DNA of 64,000 bases from Eriocheir sinensis. Taxonomy: Eukaryota > Arthropoda > Malacostraca > Decapoda > Varunidae. Below the pieces are notes generated by a model. That model was given only the letters and a program-made list of their open reading frames with translations. It was not told the DNA's origin and did not search any database. Each line of letters begins with the position of its first letter. The first letter of the stretch is position 1. The stretch is from contig NC_066516.1 in NCBI RefSeq assembly GCF_024679095.1, positions 22,236,035 to 22,300,034 on the forward strand, written 5' to 3'. Position numbers and translations under genes: made by a program. This document shows positions 10,969 to 50,582 of the stretch, piece by piece.

Positions 10969-11156
10969 TGTTACGCCACCTCCCACCACACACCATCCAT
11001 GGGCAGGCAGGCGGCGTGATCCCCAGAACAACCACACGGGCACCAGTCACTCACAGCGGCCGACACAGAACACAGAGGGAAGGTGGAAACATTGCATCAT
11101 GCTGCAATTTCATCACATTACACATACAGTCATTCACATACAGCACATTCGTAACA
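10969..11156. mobile_element. Candidate solo LTR
   Basis: The 188-base segment starts TGTTACG and ends CGTAACA, an LTR-like TG...CA unit with inverted 7-base ends. It is flanked by the same four bases, atat (10965-10968 and 11157-11160). TGTTACG ends are seen in several Gypsy-type LTR elements. No internal retroviral-like region is present, so recombination to a solo LTR is inferred. A small DNA transposon is the alternative. Confidence 0.45.
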
Positions 11157-11639
11157 ATATTATCTGCGAGAAGGTATTTCTCGCAACACCGGCACCGTGA
11201 AATGAGTGAAACTTAATTCCACTGTTACATCTGACTCTTCAAATCTGTTTCAACAGCTTCATTGGCTTGTAGAAATGAAAAGAATAATGAAAATAGCTCC
11301 TCATAATGTAACGTACTCCCTCAAGGATTCTAGAGCATTCCATATAGGTTCCTTATAATTGTTATCCATCCATAAATACACGTAGGCTACATGTAAATCC
11401 TATCCACAGTTTAATTGATACAATCTCCTAAAAATCTAACGCCCTCCACAATTACATGCGTATCTAACCACCACCAGGCTGGTTTGGTCGTTCTTCCCTA
11501 CGCCTAATGGTTTACTTGAAAGTCCAGTAGTTACAGTAAAGGAGGCAGCTAAAGGACACACATAAAACGGTGCCTTAAAAAAAAAAAAAATAATAATAAA
11601 ATAAAAATAATCGCATCAGAACCCTCCAAGGTTAGAACA

Positions 11640-12040
11640 CCACAATTCGAGACACGAGACATGAACCGGAAAAGTAGATGAGCCTTGCTCTAATCGGGAG
11701 GGTAATTGCTGGCGATTGCGAGTCCAGCTCGTGGTGGTGAAATACACACACACACACACACCGCTCGCGATCGGCAGGCGTCGCTCAGTTTTGCGCTGCG
11801 CCTGGCTCAATTCATGGTCCGGCAGGCGGAGGTTCAAGCCCCGCAGGCCGGGATTTTTTCCGCTGACAAGGAGTGGTTATACTGTTCCCCATTGTGCAGT
11901 GTGTGAAGGTCCTGACAGTACCCAGAGATCAACAACAATGAGCTTGCTCTTGTCGGGAGAGTATTTGCTGGCGATTGCGAGTACAACTCGTTATCAGGAC
12001 GTGGGTGAATTACACACACACACACGCACAGTGCTACCAT
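11640..12040 (+). mobile_element. SINE-like repeat with CA tails, two partial tandem copies
   Basis: Two copies of a block reading ttgctggcgattgcgagt, then caactcgt or cagctcgt, and ending in (CA)n lie at about 11680-11760 and 11945-12030. Between them is a tRNA-like head with the B-box-like ggttcaagccccgc at 11831-11844, and then ttccgctgacaaggagtgg. The same gctga(c/t)aagga...gttat block occurs in the repeat at 25292-27000. The arrangement suggests tail-to-head neighbouring copies of one tRNA-derived SINE. Confidence 0.5.
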
Positions 12041-15000
12041 TCAATAAGTACTTACTGCACAAGTGGATGGCATTTTGACAAAGTCTGTCCTGCCGCACCA
12101 ATCCGGAACAGATCAAAAGAAGAAGCGCGGTTTGTTTTGCCTCCAACTCGGTCCCGAGCTTGAACTTGAGTTGTGCACGCAACCTATAATTGTGCTGTTA
12201 GTGATGCATACAAAGTAAATGGAAAACTCTTCATAACAAAAGTGGAGTAACCAGTTTTACAGAGACCTACTTGTAGCAAATAAACATACGTATTTATTTT
12301 CCTCATTATCAGCAATCCACTGGCACCAAAGAATCATATAAAGGACCTGAGTGGAGATTAATCACCAAGCAAATGATATGAGAGTAGTCTTCACTTGTGT
12401 TGCCTCAGGTGAACTGACATACTGTAGTTATTCTCTAGGGAGTGTACCATTACAACAATCCACTGTTTTACTGTGTGTGCATCGTGATAAATTTACATGT
12501 CGCAACAGTTCAATAATGCCATCCAAGACGGAAGAGAAGTGGGGGGGTCTAGGGTTGCCAAAGCTTGGGTAGAAAGCAACAAGTCTATTCTATTACAGCT
12601 ATCCTAATAAATGATAGGTAATGAGGATAAGTAAACACTCTAGTTTGGCTTTGTCTGTTATAAGTTGTACTCTCATGTATGGATGACTGAACCATTGATC
12701 ATTTGAATGGAAGGAGATTGAAACAATATCAAATGCTCATCTATATATGATCATACATGGGTTTGAACACAATCATATTTGGCACATAAAAAAACTTAAA
12801 ACTTAAATGTTAATACTACTACAATATCATGGTTATAAAACTTAGCTAAACTTGTACAGTACAAATTAGGGACTGATAAAATTAAAAAGCTTGAAATAAC
12901 TTATGAGTTTTGCTGCTAATATATCTTTATCTTAAGAAGATCTGTGGTAATTTAGTTATACTTAACCTATTAACACAGAATGTAATAGCACCAAGATTAT
13001 CACATGATCTATTCTAAAAAGAAAAGAAAAAAAGATCTTTTCTAAAAGATTGCATTCAACGATTTCTGAAAGCACAATGACGCTGGCTCATTACCAAAGC
13101 ACTTTACTTTCTGTTCACTGCAATAATATAACCTTTGAAGAGCATTTTCATATGTGATTCAATAAGCAATATAATTAAACTAATTAAGTACATTAAACTT
13201 TTGACATTTACCATGAACTTTGTAACAAGTGGTTTTACAAATGTTTGATCAGGAGTTTTTCAAGTATCAAGGTAAAAGAAATAAGACCACATCACTGGTA
13301 TGAATGTAGCAATAGCAAAAAATCAAAGGATACATACTTATTGAATCAAGGCATAAAAATCCCTCAATGGATAGAAAATGGTATGTGATTTTCACTTAAA
13401 GAATCCCACTTCTATGACAATAATTCTTGTAACCTTTTTCCAAGTAAGGTCACCTACAGGAAACTGGAGGGAGTAGGAAGCCCTGCACACGGATTTAGGT
13501 TTGACACAACTATGGAGGTTGCAAATTAGTAATATTATCTTCACTGTGTCCATAATTCACCTAAGCTCAACACATATAATAATCTTGCATGGATTAGAAT
13601 ACAAGTTCAGTAATATGATTTTGCAGATAGAATATTTGTAGAAATATATATATTAGCTGCTTAATGATTCTGTTTGTCAAGTACACATAGAACCTAGAAG
13701 AATTTGTTCTATTACTATTTAGGAGAGTAAAGCTGCACCTGTGTAAGGATGGAGCACAAAACTGCTCCCTTTTTGCTGCCACTCTCATGATTCAGTCTTG
13801 CTGTAATCACCTAATTCTCCTCTGCTGTTGAAAATATATCCATTTGAACTACTTGTTGAGTCCTCTTTTTTTCCTTATTAAAAACAAATTGCATACACTG
13901 ATGATTTTTCTTGATTAATTTTTTATCTAAAGGTAATTCTGTACCAAAATTGCATTTGACATACACATTATATAATTCAAATGAACTGAGTAACTGGCAT
14001 TTGGCAACAAGAATGCACATTGTTTTCTCCACATGTCTGTTTACTGAATGTAGCTGTCACAAAAGATAATCTCTCTTAAATATTGGCAATTGTTCCTAAT
14101 CAGTTCCTCCACTAGTTGAAAAAAATTACATTCAAATCAGGTGGTATTATGGTAGTACATAAATTAGAAACGTCATCAAACAAAAACAGCTAGTTTTGTA
14201 CAGCCTAAGAGCACTTATGATATGCTTGGGTTTATAGAACTGGCCATAGGAAGGAATGCTTCCCCAAAACACCATCATACACAAAAACTGAAGTAAATAT
14301 ATATGCTCTAAAAATTTCAAGTTATCAATGAAAATATAAATCCAAAGATACATAATATATTCTAAATTTGTTTTGATAAATAACTGTAGTTCATCTATTC
14401 CTTAAATGAGTTAAAACATACATTTCCAGTGATGTTATCCAGAAAGCAACCACACATTCTGATCCCTTACCCCCAAAAATATTTCAACCAGAAATACTAA
14501 TAAGGTAAATCATAACGACAACATCAGCTAAGGGCTGAAGAACAGCAAGCACTTCCCATGGTCATTACTATTTAGCTAAGTCAGTCATTTTCATTACTTT
14601 ATTAATAAATGCTATTTTTTTTCTGGACAATCACCAGTGACTCAGAATAATGTACTGGGTTTATCTTGTTCAAGAAACATGATAATATAAAAATTGATCT
14701 AATGGCATAGTAAATTTTGAAAAAGTAAAACCAATTACACATCAGACTAGTTGACTGAAGTCAAATTTTGAGACTGCTCTTCCTAAAGAAAAAAAAAAAA
14801 AAAAAAAATAATAATAATTGAGTACTATTGGAAAAAGTTGGAAAAATTACTGTAAGTCTCTGGATTGTGCCATCAATTGCAGATCTAAACTTGGCATGGT
14901 GGCATGCCATTGTGAAACACAAGAAAAGCCAGAGAAATCTTTAATTTGTAATGTTCTTGGAGACCTCCAAGACCCGTTTCAGAGGCGCTGCCCAAGCTCC

Positions 15001-16020
15001 ACACCCTTTGTTTATATGTAGCAGCTGATGTGGTGCTTGTAGTTACGTTCACTACCTGTTTCATATTTTCATTAACCATTTTATTTAGAAAGAGGCATTA
15101 GCAAGTAGTTAGTACTCTATGCTTGGATTAGAACTTGCTCCTGTATGCAAATATGGTGAGCACTTTCATTCACGGGGGGAGTAAGGGGGTCCCATAGGTT
15201 TGCAATTCAATTAAATCTTTAAGGCCCCAGACCCAACTGTGCCGACTTAATGAGGTTTAATTGCAACTAAATAGTATATGTGTGGAGATGTATTCCACAG
15301 TCTTTACCTGTTCCAGCTTAGCATTTTTCATGACAATAATTCTGATTGGACTTGTAAGATAAAAAGAAGACAATATATGAAATTAACTTTCACACAACAT
15401 GGGAAATTGCTTAAAATATGCAAACATCAATCTTAAAGTAAAATAAAGTACATGAACACAGCTAGATGTACTATAACACAGAGGAATATGTATAAATAGT
15501 ACTATTCTGCAAAGAATGCAGCACCATTGAACTATGAAATATGGCACATGCAATGATATAATTAATTTACACTGAAATATAATATTACAAGGAACAACTA
15601 GACTTAGTGATTTTAACAAGAGGAAGCCCTGAATAATCTGCAGCATTTAAAGTGTCCATGCCCTTCCTTCCTGGTTAGAAACTTTATGGTGATTAAGAAA
15701 TGCTTTCATCCCTTACATATACCTTAAACATTTGATATGTCTGATTCAGACAAAAATTCTTGCAATAGGCACTTGATTTCTGTGTACTACAATATTATAT
15801 GTATTTTTCCCCTGCAGGACTGGCTCGATAAATTTAGGTAAATTATATTTAAGTATCCTCCATCCAGCATCTGCTTTCTTAAATGTGGCTCAGGGATTTT
15901 TAACTCTGGTATGCTACTCAAACAAATTCCTTGACATTGTAGCACATATATGTAAGACAATCCATTGTATCCAATTTATCTGAGAGTAATGACTATCATT
16001 TTCTTATTTCCTGATATACA
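12041..16020. other. Long AT-rich intergenic stretch, no gene seen
   Basis: About 4 kb of AT-rich DNA between the repeat zone and the COLGALT 3' side. Frames are under 90 codons, AT-biased and without recognisable motifs. A run of about 22 A followed by aataataataatt occurs at 14790-14818. No RNA gene was recognised. Confidence 0.45.
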
Positions 16021-16818
16021 TACAGAAGCCCCCCGCCGTTCACGGGTATTTAGTTCCACGAGATTCCCGTGATCCGTGAATCCGCGATCAACGGGACTAT
16101 AATCAAATAAGGAAAATAGGGTTTCGTTCTACCATCTCGATCGAATAATAAAAAAATGGATTTCTAAGGCATTTCTAAGCACTGTTATATAGTTTTACAC
16201 GTCTGAAGACGTTGAGGAACGCTTGAAGGCTACGATAAACTAAAAAAGGCTGTATAAACTCCACTGTAGAGCACTGCCGCCTTCACTCGCACGTGGTAAA
16301 CAAACTGTCTTCTCTTCTTCTTCTTGTAACCTGTTCCACTTTGTATCGCTTTTAGGTTGTTCATTCTTCTATCATTTCCTGTCTGAAGATGTGGAGGAAT
16401 GCTTGGAGGCTATAATAAACTGATAAAGGCTGTATAAACTCCACTGTAGAGCACTGCTGCCTTCATGCGCATATGGTAAACAAACTCTTCTCTTCTTCTT
16501 CTTCGTGTAACCTGTTCTACTTTGTATCACTTTTAGGTTGTTCACTTCTTTCTTCTATCACTTCCTGTTTGGTAAGTTTCAACAATTATTCTGTCTGTTT
16601 TTTTCTTACCCTGATAGACTATATAATCTTTTCTTTCAGCTGACTTCTCTCTTCCAGCTTCGAAGGTAAACACTAAATGTGCAACGTTTGAGCTGGGCAC
16701 TACAGACCATGTATACGCGAGTTTTTATCCGCGTTCGGCAGGGGGTGTCGTAATTACCCTACCCGCGTATAAGCGAATCCGTGAACGGTGAGGCCGTGAA
16801 CGGCAGGGGGCGTCTGTA
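16021..16818. mobile_element. Second Tigger-like TA element with an internal tandem duplication
   Basis: The left end reads cagaagccccccgccgttca after TA (16021-16022). The right end, complemented, reads CAGACGCCCCCTGCCGTTCA before TA (16817-16818). The CAG start with TA duplication is a Tc1/mariner-Tigger trait. A unit of about 180 bases (from ctgaagacgttgagg at 16203 and ctgaagatgtggagg at 16383) is repeated in tandem inside. No transposase frame is present. Confidence 0.7.
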
Positions 16819-16955
16819 TACTGAAACCTACAGATATTAGCGTGAGGTTTTGGAAGAATATTTGGTAAACTGTCACTTCTTTTTAAAATCAAGAATTACC
16901 TGGTACCATGGGTGCTGGATTTAAGAGGTTCAACTGTAGCAGTAACTAAAATATA

Positions 16956-17186
<231 letters not shown>

Positions 17187-18511
17187 TTCAATGTTCCTAT
17201 TTTTTTCTGAAATAATAGAGAAGTTCAAACTTAATAGGCTACCATAAAATGGGATATTTGAAACTAGAATCTTAAGCTTGGGGAGTTTTCCCTTGCAGTA
17301 TGTTGTGCAGAAAAGTCCTCCATCAAGAATATAAAAATAGGACATCTCAAATATCGTAAGAACTTTGTGACTCCATCTTAATTCAAGGCCCAAGGAAACT
17401 TATATGCTTTGCTTCTTAACACCAAACAGTCTAAAAACTTTTACAGATTTTTTTTTTTTCAGAGCAAACTTTGCAGCTACATTGATGTATCTATACCATC
17501 ACTTGGGAGATTTCTTATTTGGTTCAATCATTGTCCAGTGACGATAAAAATAATTTACTAGAATCTTCCTGGAAATGTGATAAGCACCCACAGCAAAAAA
17601 AGTTTGCTCTTCAAACAAGAAAATAAAATACTGTACACACAAAAACTTATCATACAACAAATCACAATGACAATATAAACCCTTTCCAGACATCCAGTTT
17701 GATAAATATTACATGAGATAAGTAAATGTATAAACTAAAGCTTGTGAATGAAAAATATGAATATTGCTTCAGATACATAAAGCTAAAGCTAAAGCTCATT
17801 TGTCAGGATGAATAGACAAACTAAATGCATGCAAGTCATTTTTGTCATGTTATAGATAAAAAAAAATAGTCCTTAATAAATTAACATAAAAAGACATACC
17901 TTACTACACTCTGTTCTTCCTCATTGCGTGTAATAGTCCTGCATCTCTGTAAGATAATGCTGGGCCAATTTGTGGACAAATTTTGTGTTCACATATTCAG
18001 TTGATTACAAATACAGTATCTAAGAACTGGAGAAGGATACCTTACCTTGTTGAGTGAAGACCTACGACAACTCATTACTGTGGGGGGAATGAAGTGCCCC
18101 ATCCATCAAAAAAGTTACTAATCCCTGAGACATTGGGACTACCTACACGTCTGTTTATATCACATGCTTTGAGAGATAACAAGGGATGCAGGCAGCTACT
18201 GTTACAAGATGATGATGAATTTACTGTTTTTTCTCCAGTACTTTGAACATGGTTACATGACCTCTTTTTAACTCCATACCTTGCCTCAGGAAAACAAAAA
18301 CATCATCATATGTTCACATCTTATAAAATAAATTGATGGATTAGTCTCCCCTTTTGACTATATGCCTTGAAGGCAAGTCTATATCACTAATGAGAATGAG
18401 TTAAGTGCAGCTGATGCATACAAAATCTACAAGGAGGAATTTAAGTGTAAAGCTGGATACTTTCAGTAGCCGTCACAAGTATGATTTTAGTATGTACACA
18501 GAAATTATCAT
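17187..18511 (-). other. Downstream of COLGALT; probable 3' UTR and flank
   Basis: The region lies just past the COLGALT stop on its coding strand. No exact AATAAA was found on the minus strand within 1 kb; a TATAAA-type variant lies near 18155. No other gene is visible. Confidence 0.35.
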
Positions 18512-24198
<5,687 letters not shown>

Positions 24199-24330
24199 TT
24201 TCAAGGCAGAAGGGCGGCGCGGCTGTCCGCGTAAGCGTTTGACATCCTCCTGTAAACACTGACACAGGGTACGCTCAGAGTTGCCAATTAGACACTTGAC
24301 AGTTGACACCGATTTTTGTAAAAGTATCAA

Positions 24331-24345
24331 TTATATATATAAAAA
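24331..24345 (-). promoter_or_regulatory. Possible TATA box of COLGALT
   Basis: On the minus strand tatatataatt lies about 135 bases upstream of the preferred start codon, a reasonable place for a TATA element with a short 5' UTR. AT-rich runs are common here, so this is only suggestive. Confidence 0.25.
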
Positions 24346-24399
24346 AACGAACCTGAAAACGTAACAGGCGAAAACCAAATGTACCGTACAAAATCCTTT

Positions 24400-25284
24400 C
24401 ACTCACTTTTGTGGTTTGATTTATCCTTTACTGGTAAAGTTCAGTATACTTTCTGATGAGTGTTTTCCATTCAAAACCATTCGTTCGTTTCATATTCAAA
24501 GAAACCTTGATATTTCTCACCTCTATATATTTTCTTTGATATAACTGCTTACCAAAAAGCACACCGATTGACCTCAAGATTGCCAAAAGTACTATACAGG
24601 CTGGCTCATTATTAATCCCAAAGCGGCAACTCTGCCACGGCTGCCTCGGCGACAACAGTGCCACCTCCTCAGGCACTGACTCCGCCTTAGGCCCAAACTA
24701 CAGCCTACTATACTCTGTCCTGGGTTGGCAATATTAAGAAATTGATTACATGCTGTTAAACATATTTATGCATATATTATTGTACAAAACACAATTGTGT
24801 ACTAAAAACTCATGCCCAGCAGTACAGTGAGATCATTCCCCTTTATTTCAAACAACAGGGGAGGAATTTAAAGGGGGGAGGGGTGAACCGAAGAATGGGA
24901 GACTTAATTCCCTAAAAAGAATATATGAAGCGACGAACACACGCAGATATAATAACACCCAAGTGAAGTCATGAGATAAACATATAGGCACTATAGCTAT
25001 AGTCTACTCGATTCGGTGGTCAGCGAAAAGCAAGCAGTTGTTGCCAGGGTGAACTTCTGCCAAGGGCGAGGACATCTGCAGAAGTGATTCTCCTCTCCTC
25101 AGGGAAGTGTGTCCTATAGACTCCGCACATAGCGCTGCGAAGGACAGGGCTGAGGTTTTTGAGGTGCAAAGCAATTTATTGGACACACGCCCGTGACTGC
25201 ATGCTGTTCCCGAGACCCAAATCATTTGAAGAAACCTAATTTGTAATTATATAAATATAGCCATTTGTAACAAATTTGTGTATC

Positions 25285-25290
<6 letters not shown>
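24400..25290. other. Region upstream of COLGALT, no gene seen
   Basis: A few short frames occur (for example 24676-24428, minus) but none has a recognisable domain. It probably contains the COLGALT promoter and flank. Confidence 0.35.
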
Positions 25291-25291
<1 letters not shown>

Positions 25292-25315
<24 letters not shown>

Positions 25316-27000
25316 TCGGTGGCCTACTGTATGAAAACGCCCGACTTCCACCTGTCAGGAATTGCTCAGGCCGAAAAGGGTTTTCTGCTGATAAGGAAGG
25401 TTATTGTCCCCCCTTGAGTAGGGATGGGCAAGTACCGTTAATTTGAGTACCGGTAGTACTGGTACCGAAAACTCAAGTACCGTTAGTACCGGTACCGGTA
25501 CCCGAAGGATTTTTTTTTTCTTAATGACTTCTGATGAAATTCCCAAATAAATTTCCTGTAAAGAAAACTATCTCTCTCTCCTTCAACTTAATATCAACTA
25601 GAGTAGAAATGGAACGTTTAGGAGCCTTCTGATTTATGTAAAATCACTTAGGTTTAAGGACAGACCACCTATAGTCTGGACCATGGTCTGATTTATGTAA
25701 AATCACTTAGGTTTCAGACTCTCTCTGGACCATGGGGTCTGTCTCTGATTTTCTATCTGTATCTCTCTCTCTCTCTCTCTGAATGAAGTGAATATTTATT
25801 TTTTCGATAAAAAAAATAGCATGTATAGTTATTATGGATGTACTCGATCATAGTCTAATAACAACAACAATATTTATTAGCAACCTAAAAAAGAAAAAGA
25901 ATCGGACATGAAGAATTATCCAGTAACTCTAATAAATAAATCAAATAATAAAGTAATGGAAACGGGAGCTGTGATGGAAACGGAAAGCAGGACAAAATGG
26001 TGGGAACTTGGGGAGACGGTCAGCGGGGCAGTGACTCAGCGTCTACACACAGGGCCCATACCACATGGAGGCGGGCGAGTGCCGAGCGTCACTAAGATCC
26101 AAACGGTACCGGTACTAGCGGCAATGCGCAGTGCCGAGTGATCATGACGCTTCCCGGCACCCAAGTGGTCATGAGGCTTCGCGGTACCAGGTACCGGTAC
26201 CGGGTACCGCGAGGAATCGATTCTTCGTGGTACCAGGTACCGGTACCTGGTATCGGTACCTGGTACCGCGAAGCCTTATGATCACTTGGGTTCCGGGAAG
26301 CTTAATGATCACTCGGCACTGCGTATTGCCGCTAGTACCGGTACCGTTTGGATCTTAGTGACGCTCGGCGCTCGCCCGCCTCCATGTGGTATGGGCCCTG
26401 TGTATAGACGCTGAGTCACTGCCCCGCTGACCGTCTCCCCAAGTTCCCACCATTTTGTCCTGCTTTCCGTTTCCATCACAGCTCCCGTTTCCATTACTTT
26501 ATTATTTTATTTATTTATTGGAGTCATGGATAATTCTTCATGTCCGATTCTTTTTCTTTTTTAGGTTGCTAATAAATATTGTTATTGTTATTAGACTATG
26601 ATCGAGTAGTCGAGTACCCATATCACCGAGATATCCACTCACTGAGTGGTGATCTCTCTCTCTCTCTCTCTCTGAATAAAGTGAATATTTATTTTTTCGA
26701 TGAAAAAATAGCATGTATAGTTATTATGGATGTACTCGATCATAGTCTAATAACAATAACAATATTTATTAGCAACCTAAAAAAAAAATCGGATATGAAG
26801 AATTATCAATAAATCCAATAAATAAATCCGAGCAACTGGTACCGGTACCGAGCAATCTGGTACCGGTACCGTACCGTTTAGCTGGTACTGTTAGTACCGG
26901 TACTGGTACCGGTACCTGCCCACCCCTACCCTTGAGCAAAGACGATGGGGCTGGATGGGTGTGTGAGGTCCCTGCCACACTCAAAGATTATTTACTCTGT
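25292..27000 (+). mobile_element. SINE-like repeat split by a hAT insertion
   Basis: A (CA)n tract (25292-25314) is followed by a block with ttctgctgataaggaaggtt that matches the repeat at 11640-12040. The repeat stops at cccttgag (25411-25418) and resumes with the same eight bases at 26929, continuing caaagacgatggggctgg. The two halves therefore flank the element at 25419-26928. Confidence 0.55.
25411..26936. mobile_element. hAT-like fold-back element with perfect 8-bp target duplication
   Basis: The element spans 25419-26928 (1510 bp). The inverted ends are tagggatgggcaagtaccg and, complemented, taggggtgggcaggtaccg. Identical flanks cccttgag give the 8-bp duplication expected for hAT transposons. 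GGTACC-based subterminal repeats crowd both ends and the centre. Two long inverted arms (about 25836-26205 and 26215-26612) pair nearly end to end around a centre near 26210. A direct repeat of the outer left part (about 25763-25945) lies at 26655-26826. Both arms carry the same ~60-codon frame (WWELGETVSGAVTQRL) on opposite strands; no transposase motif is seen in it, so it is not called a gene. Confidence 0.85.
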
Positions 27001-27045
27001 ATGAAGCTCCAAGCTCGTGTTGCTATAACGAGTCCAGCATGTGGT

Positions 27046-27048
<3 letters not shown>

Positions 27049-27142
<94 letters not shown>
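27049..27142. repeat. (GA)n microsatellite
   Basis: A pure GA tract that directly follows the distal half of the SINE-like repeat. Confidence 0.97.
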
Positions 27143-27144
<2 letters not shown>

Positions 27145-28990
27145 CCACTTTGGGTTGGTATGACTATTGGGCAAGAAGTTGACCCAGAAGTGATAGAGTG
27201 CGGAAGTCGTGGAAAGGAATTTCGACACTTTCCGGAAGTAGAAGCATAGGAGGAGGAAGAAGAGAATGATTAGGAAGGATGAAGATTTGATTAAAGCTAT
27301 TTATCATTTAGGGAGGAATGAGGCCTCCCTCGCAGAACCTTTTCATTGAACTGGGTAGGTGATGATGGCACAAACAAAGGAAGATCGACATTAAACCAGT
27401 GGACATAGGCTTTATTAATAAAGGATTATCAAACAAAACTTCGCGAGACATACAAAAGTGCCGTTATCATATCGCTGGCATAAATTATTCAGTCATTGGC
27501 CCTGCTGCCACACAACACCCTAACCACCGTCTAATGCACAACAGGAATAGTTTGTAACCAACACACACAACACAACAGCAACACATGCACATTTACTGCC
27601 TCTTCCGATGCATGTAGTCCCAGCGGCGAGACTCATGTCATCCAACAGCTGAGTAATATCACTTGCCGTTTACCTTGAGGTTTGATTTCATATTAAACCA
27701 TAAGGTGAATGGGTTCCTAACCCATACTGTTAAATGGTAACTTATGTGTTCTCTTTCAGATTTCATTTATTCAAGAATATTAAAGGGTAACACTAAAATT
27801 AAAAGGGAAAAATATTTTACACAGCTTCATTTTTAAAAGGGCCAATGATCATCCATATTTACTTTATATAATTGTTGTAGTGACCACATGAATATTCATG
27901 AGGAGGGGAGACAAAGGATTTTGAGTCAGTGGGTGAATAGGTGTTTCACTTTCAGTTGGTGTTGGGAGGCTGGCGCGTACGTTATCGGAATTACGTCATT
28001 GCACAACCTCGGGATCGCTGATTTCGTTATTTTTTTCTAGTTTTGACACTAACGTATCAAATTTGCAGGGCAAGGCATTCCACAGCCACTGGTGAAAGGA
28101 TATTAGCACTCAGCCTTCGTTCAATGAAATTTCACGTAAATAAATTATCCTTTACTGAAATTTTACATGTGCCATCTAACACCAACCTTGTGTTTGTACT
28201 TCCCTTTACTAATGTGGCTGTAGGACACGCAGGATGCACCGGACACACGGCGCACTATGCACGTACCGTGACACCATGCTGATTGCGGAACATTGTGAAC
28301 TTGTGTGGCATCACTTCCATTGCTTCACCTGAATGACTGTCTCTTTAATAACAACGTGGCACCGGACACGATACACACCTAGCAACTACAAGTCATGCTC
28401 TATGTTTCACGACTTCCACACAGCTCGGGTTGGAGGTTCGCGCGACGCCATTTCGCAATTTTTTGAACGTAAAATAACTATTTATAAATTCATAATGTGT
28501 TGCCAAAATGATTATAGAGTACTTACAGGGAGATGTTACTGGTCATAATTTACCATAAGGATTCATATTTTACGACGATTCTAATTGAACCCAATAAAAA
28601 ATCACAGCTTTACATTCACATAGTGCTGTCACTTCCTCTGTCCATTATAACGTGATGACACGCTGAGTGGTTCAGAGAGAAGCAGCCCGAAAACAAGTGT
28701 TTCACACAGACCTCGCTTCGACTTTATTTTAAGGATCCATGCGATTGTTTTGATGGACAACCCTGTGACCGGCGACGGAACTTAAGCTCGCAACATTATA
28801 ACCCATGTGAACCCTCCAAGGAGCTTCGTTTGGCATCACAGTAAGCTGCAGCAATAAAAGGCTCGACTTAGCCAACGTAAAGCACACGACTGAAGTTCAC
28901 TATCGTTGTTATTTACTTAAGCAACACTGGTTGGGGTGTGTGGAGGCCACGTCTCATCTGTACGATACAATGGATACGGGCAAATCAAAT
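27143..28990. other. Intergenic stretch, no gene seen
   Basis: Mixed-composition DNA with short unsupported frames. A block at 27990-28000 contains ttacgtcat, a CRE half-site-like word. Nothing else was recognised. Confidence 0.35.
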
Positions 28991-28996
28991 CACGAA

Positions 28997-47837
<18,841 letters not shown>

Positions 47838-47849
47838 CCTCTGCTCTTA

Positions 47850-48420
47850 TAAGTTCGTCCTGGAATATAAGCTGGCCCGGTGGTCCTCGCCCTCCATGCC
47901 ACCCCCGCGGCGCGGTGCGTGCCACACAGCAGGGCGGCCGTCAGCTCCGCGCCGCCAAGCACACTGTCTGATGGGCGTCCGGAGCACCAACATCACGCAT
48001 GAGGCTGAGGCTGTGTGATTTCGCCTCACTCCATCTGGTGACGCTCCGTGCAGCTCACAAACTCGCCATGTTGGTCCCTGAAGGCGACACGTGACTTTTG
48101 TCCTCCAGACTTGCCGCCACGTAAAGATGCCTTGGTCTTAGCGTCGCCCCGGCCTCCTCCGGTGTGGCGGCGCTCACAGCCCGGTAATCTGAGGCAGCTG
48201 GCAGCTCTTAATATGTGCGGCGAGGCGAATGTGCATGGCCCTTGCTTGCGTGTGGGTACGGATGCGTGGGTGGCGTGACGTGGCGGGGCGTGGGTGCAGG
48301 TGCGGGCGCGGCGTGGCGGGTCAGCGGGCGATCACCATGGCTACTACACTCCCACGCCACCACCCACGCTGCCGGGGACACAAGAAAGAACATCAGTTTT
48401 ACGGTGAGAAATAAGAAACT
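47850..48420 (-). promoter_or_regulatory. CpG-rich region upstream of TTLL3
   Basis: The 570 bases before the start codon are clearly richer in GC and CpG than the surrounding AT-rich DNA and hold no conserved frame. This is the natural place for the TTLL3 promoter and 5' UTR. No TATA box or initiator could be pinned down. An acceptor-like ttatattccag at about 47872-47862 leaves room for an upstream non-coding exon. Confidence 0.35.
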
Positions 48421-50460
<2,040 letters not shown>

Positions 50461-50497
50461 ACGCGCAGCTATAGCGTTTGCTTCAACCTTTACCTAT

Positions 50498-50498
<1 letters not shown>

Positions 50499-50575
<77 letters not shown>

Positions 50576-50582
50576 ATATATA
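50499..50582. repeat. (AT)n microsatellite
   Basis: A pure tract abutting the 3' side of SINE copy 2. Confidence 0.97.

Noticed and set aside
24428..24676. 82-codon minus-strand frame upstream of COLGALT
   Set aside because: It would be an unusual extra N-terminal exon before a signal peptide, and no family member is known to me with such text.
28043..28548. Two short plus-strand frames of 71-79 codons
   Set aside because: No domain, no codon-bias signal by eye and no splice partners.
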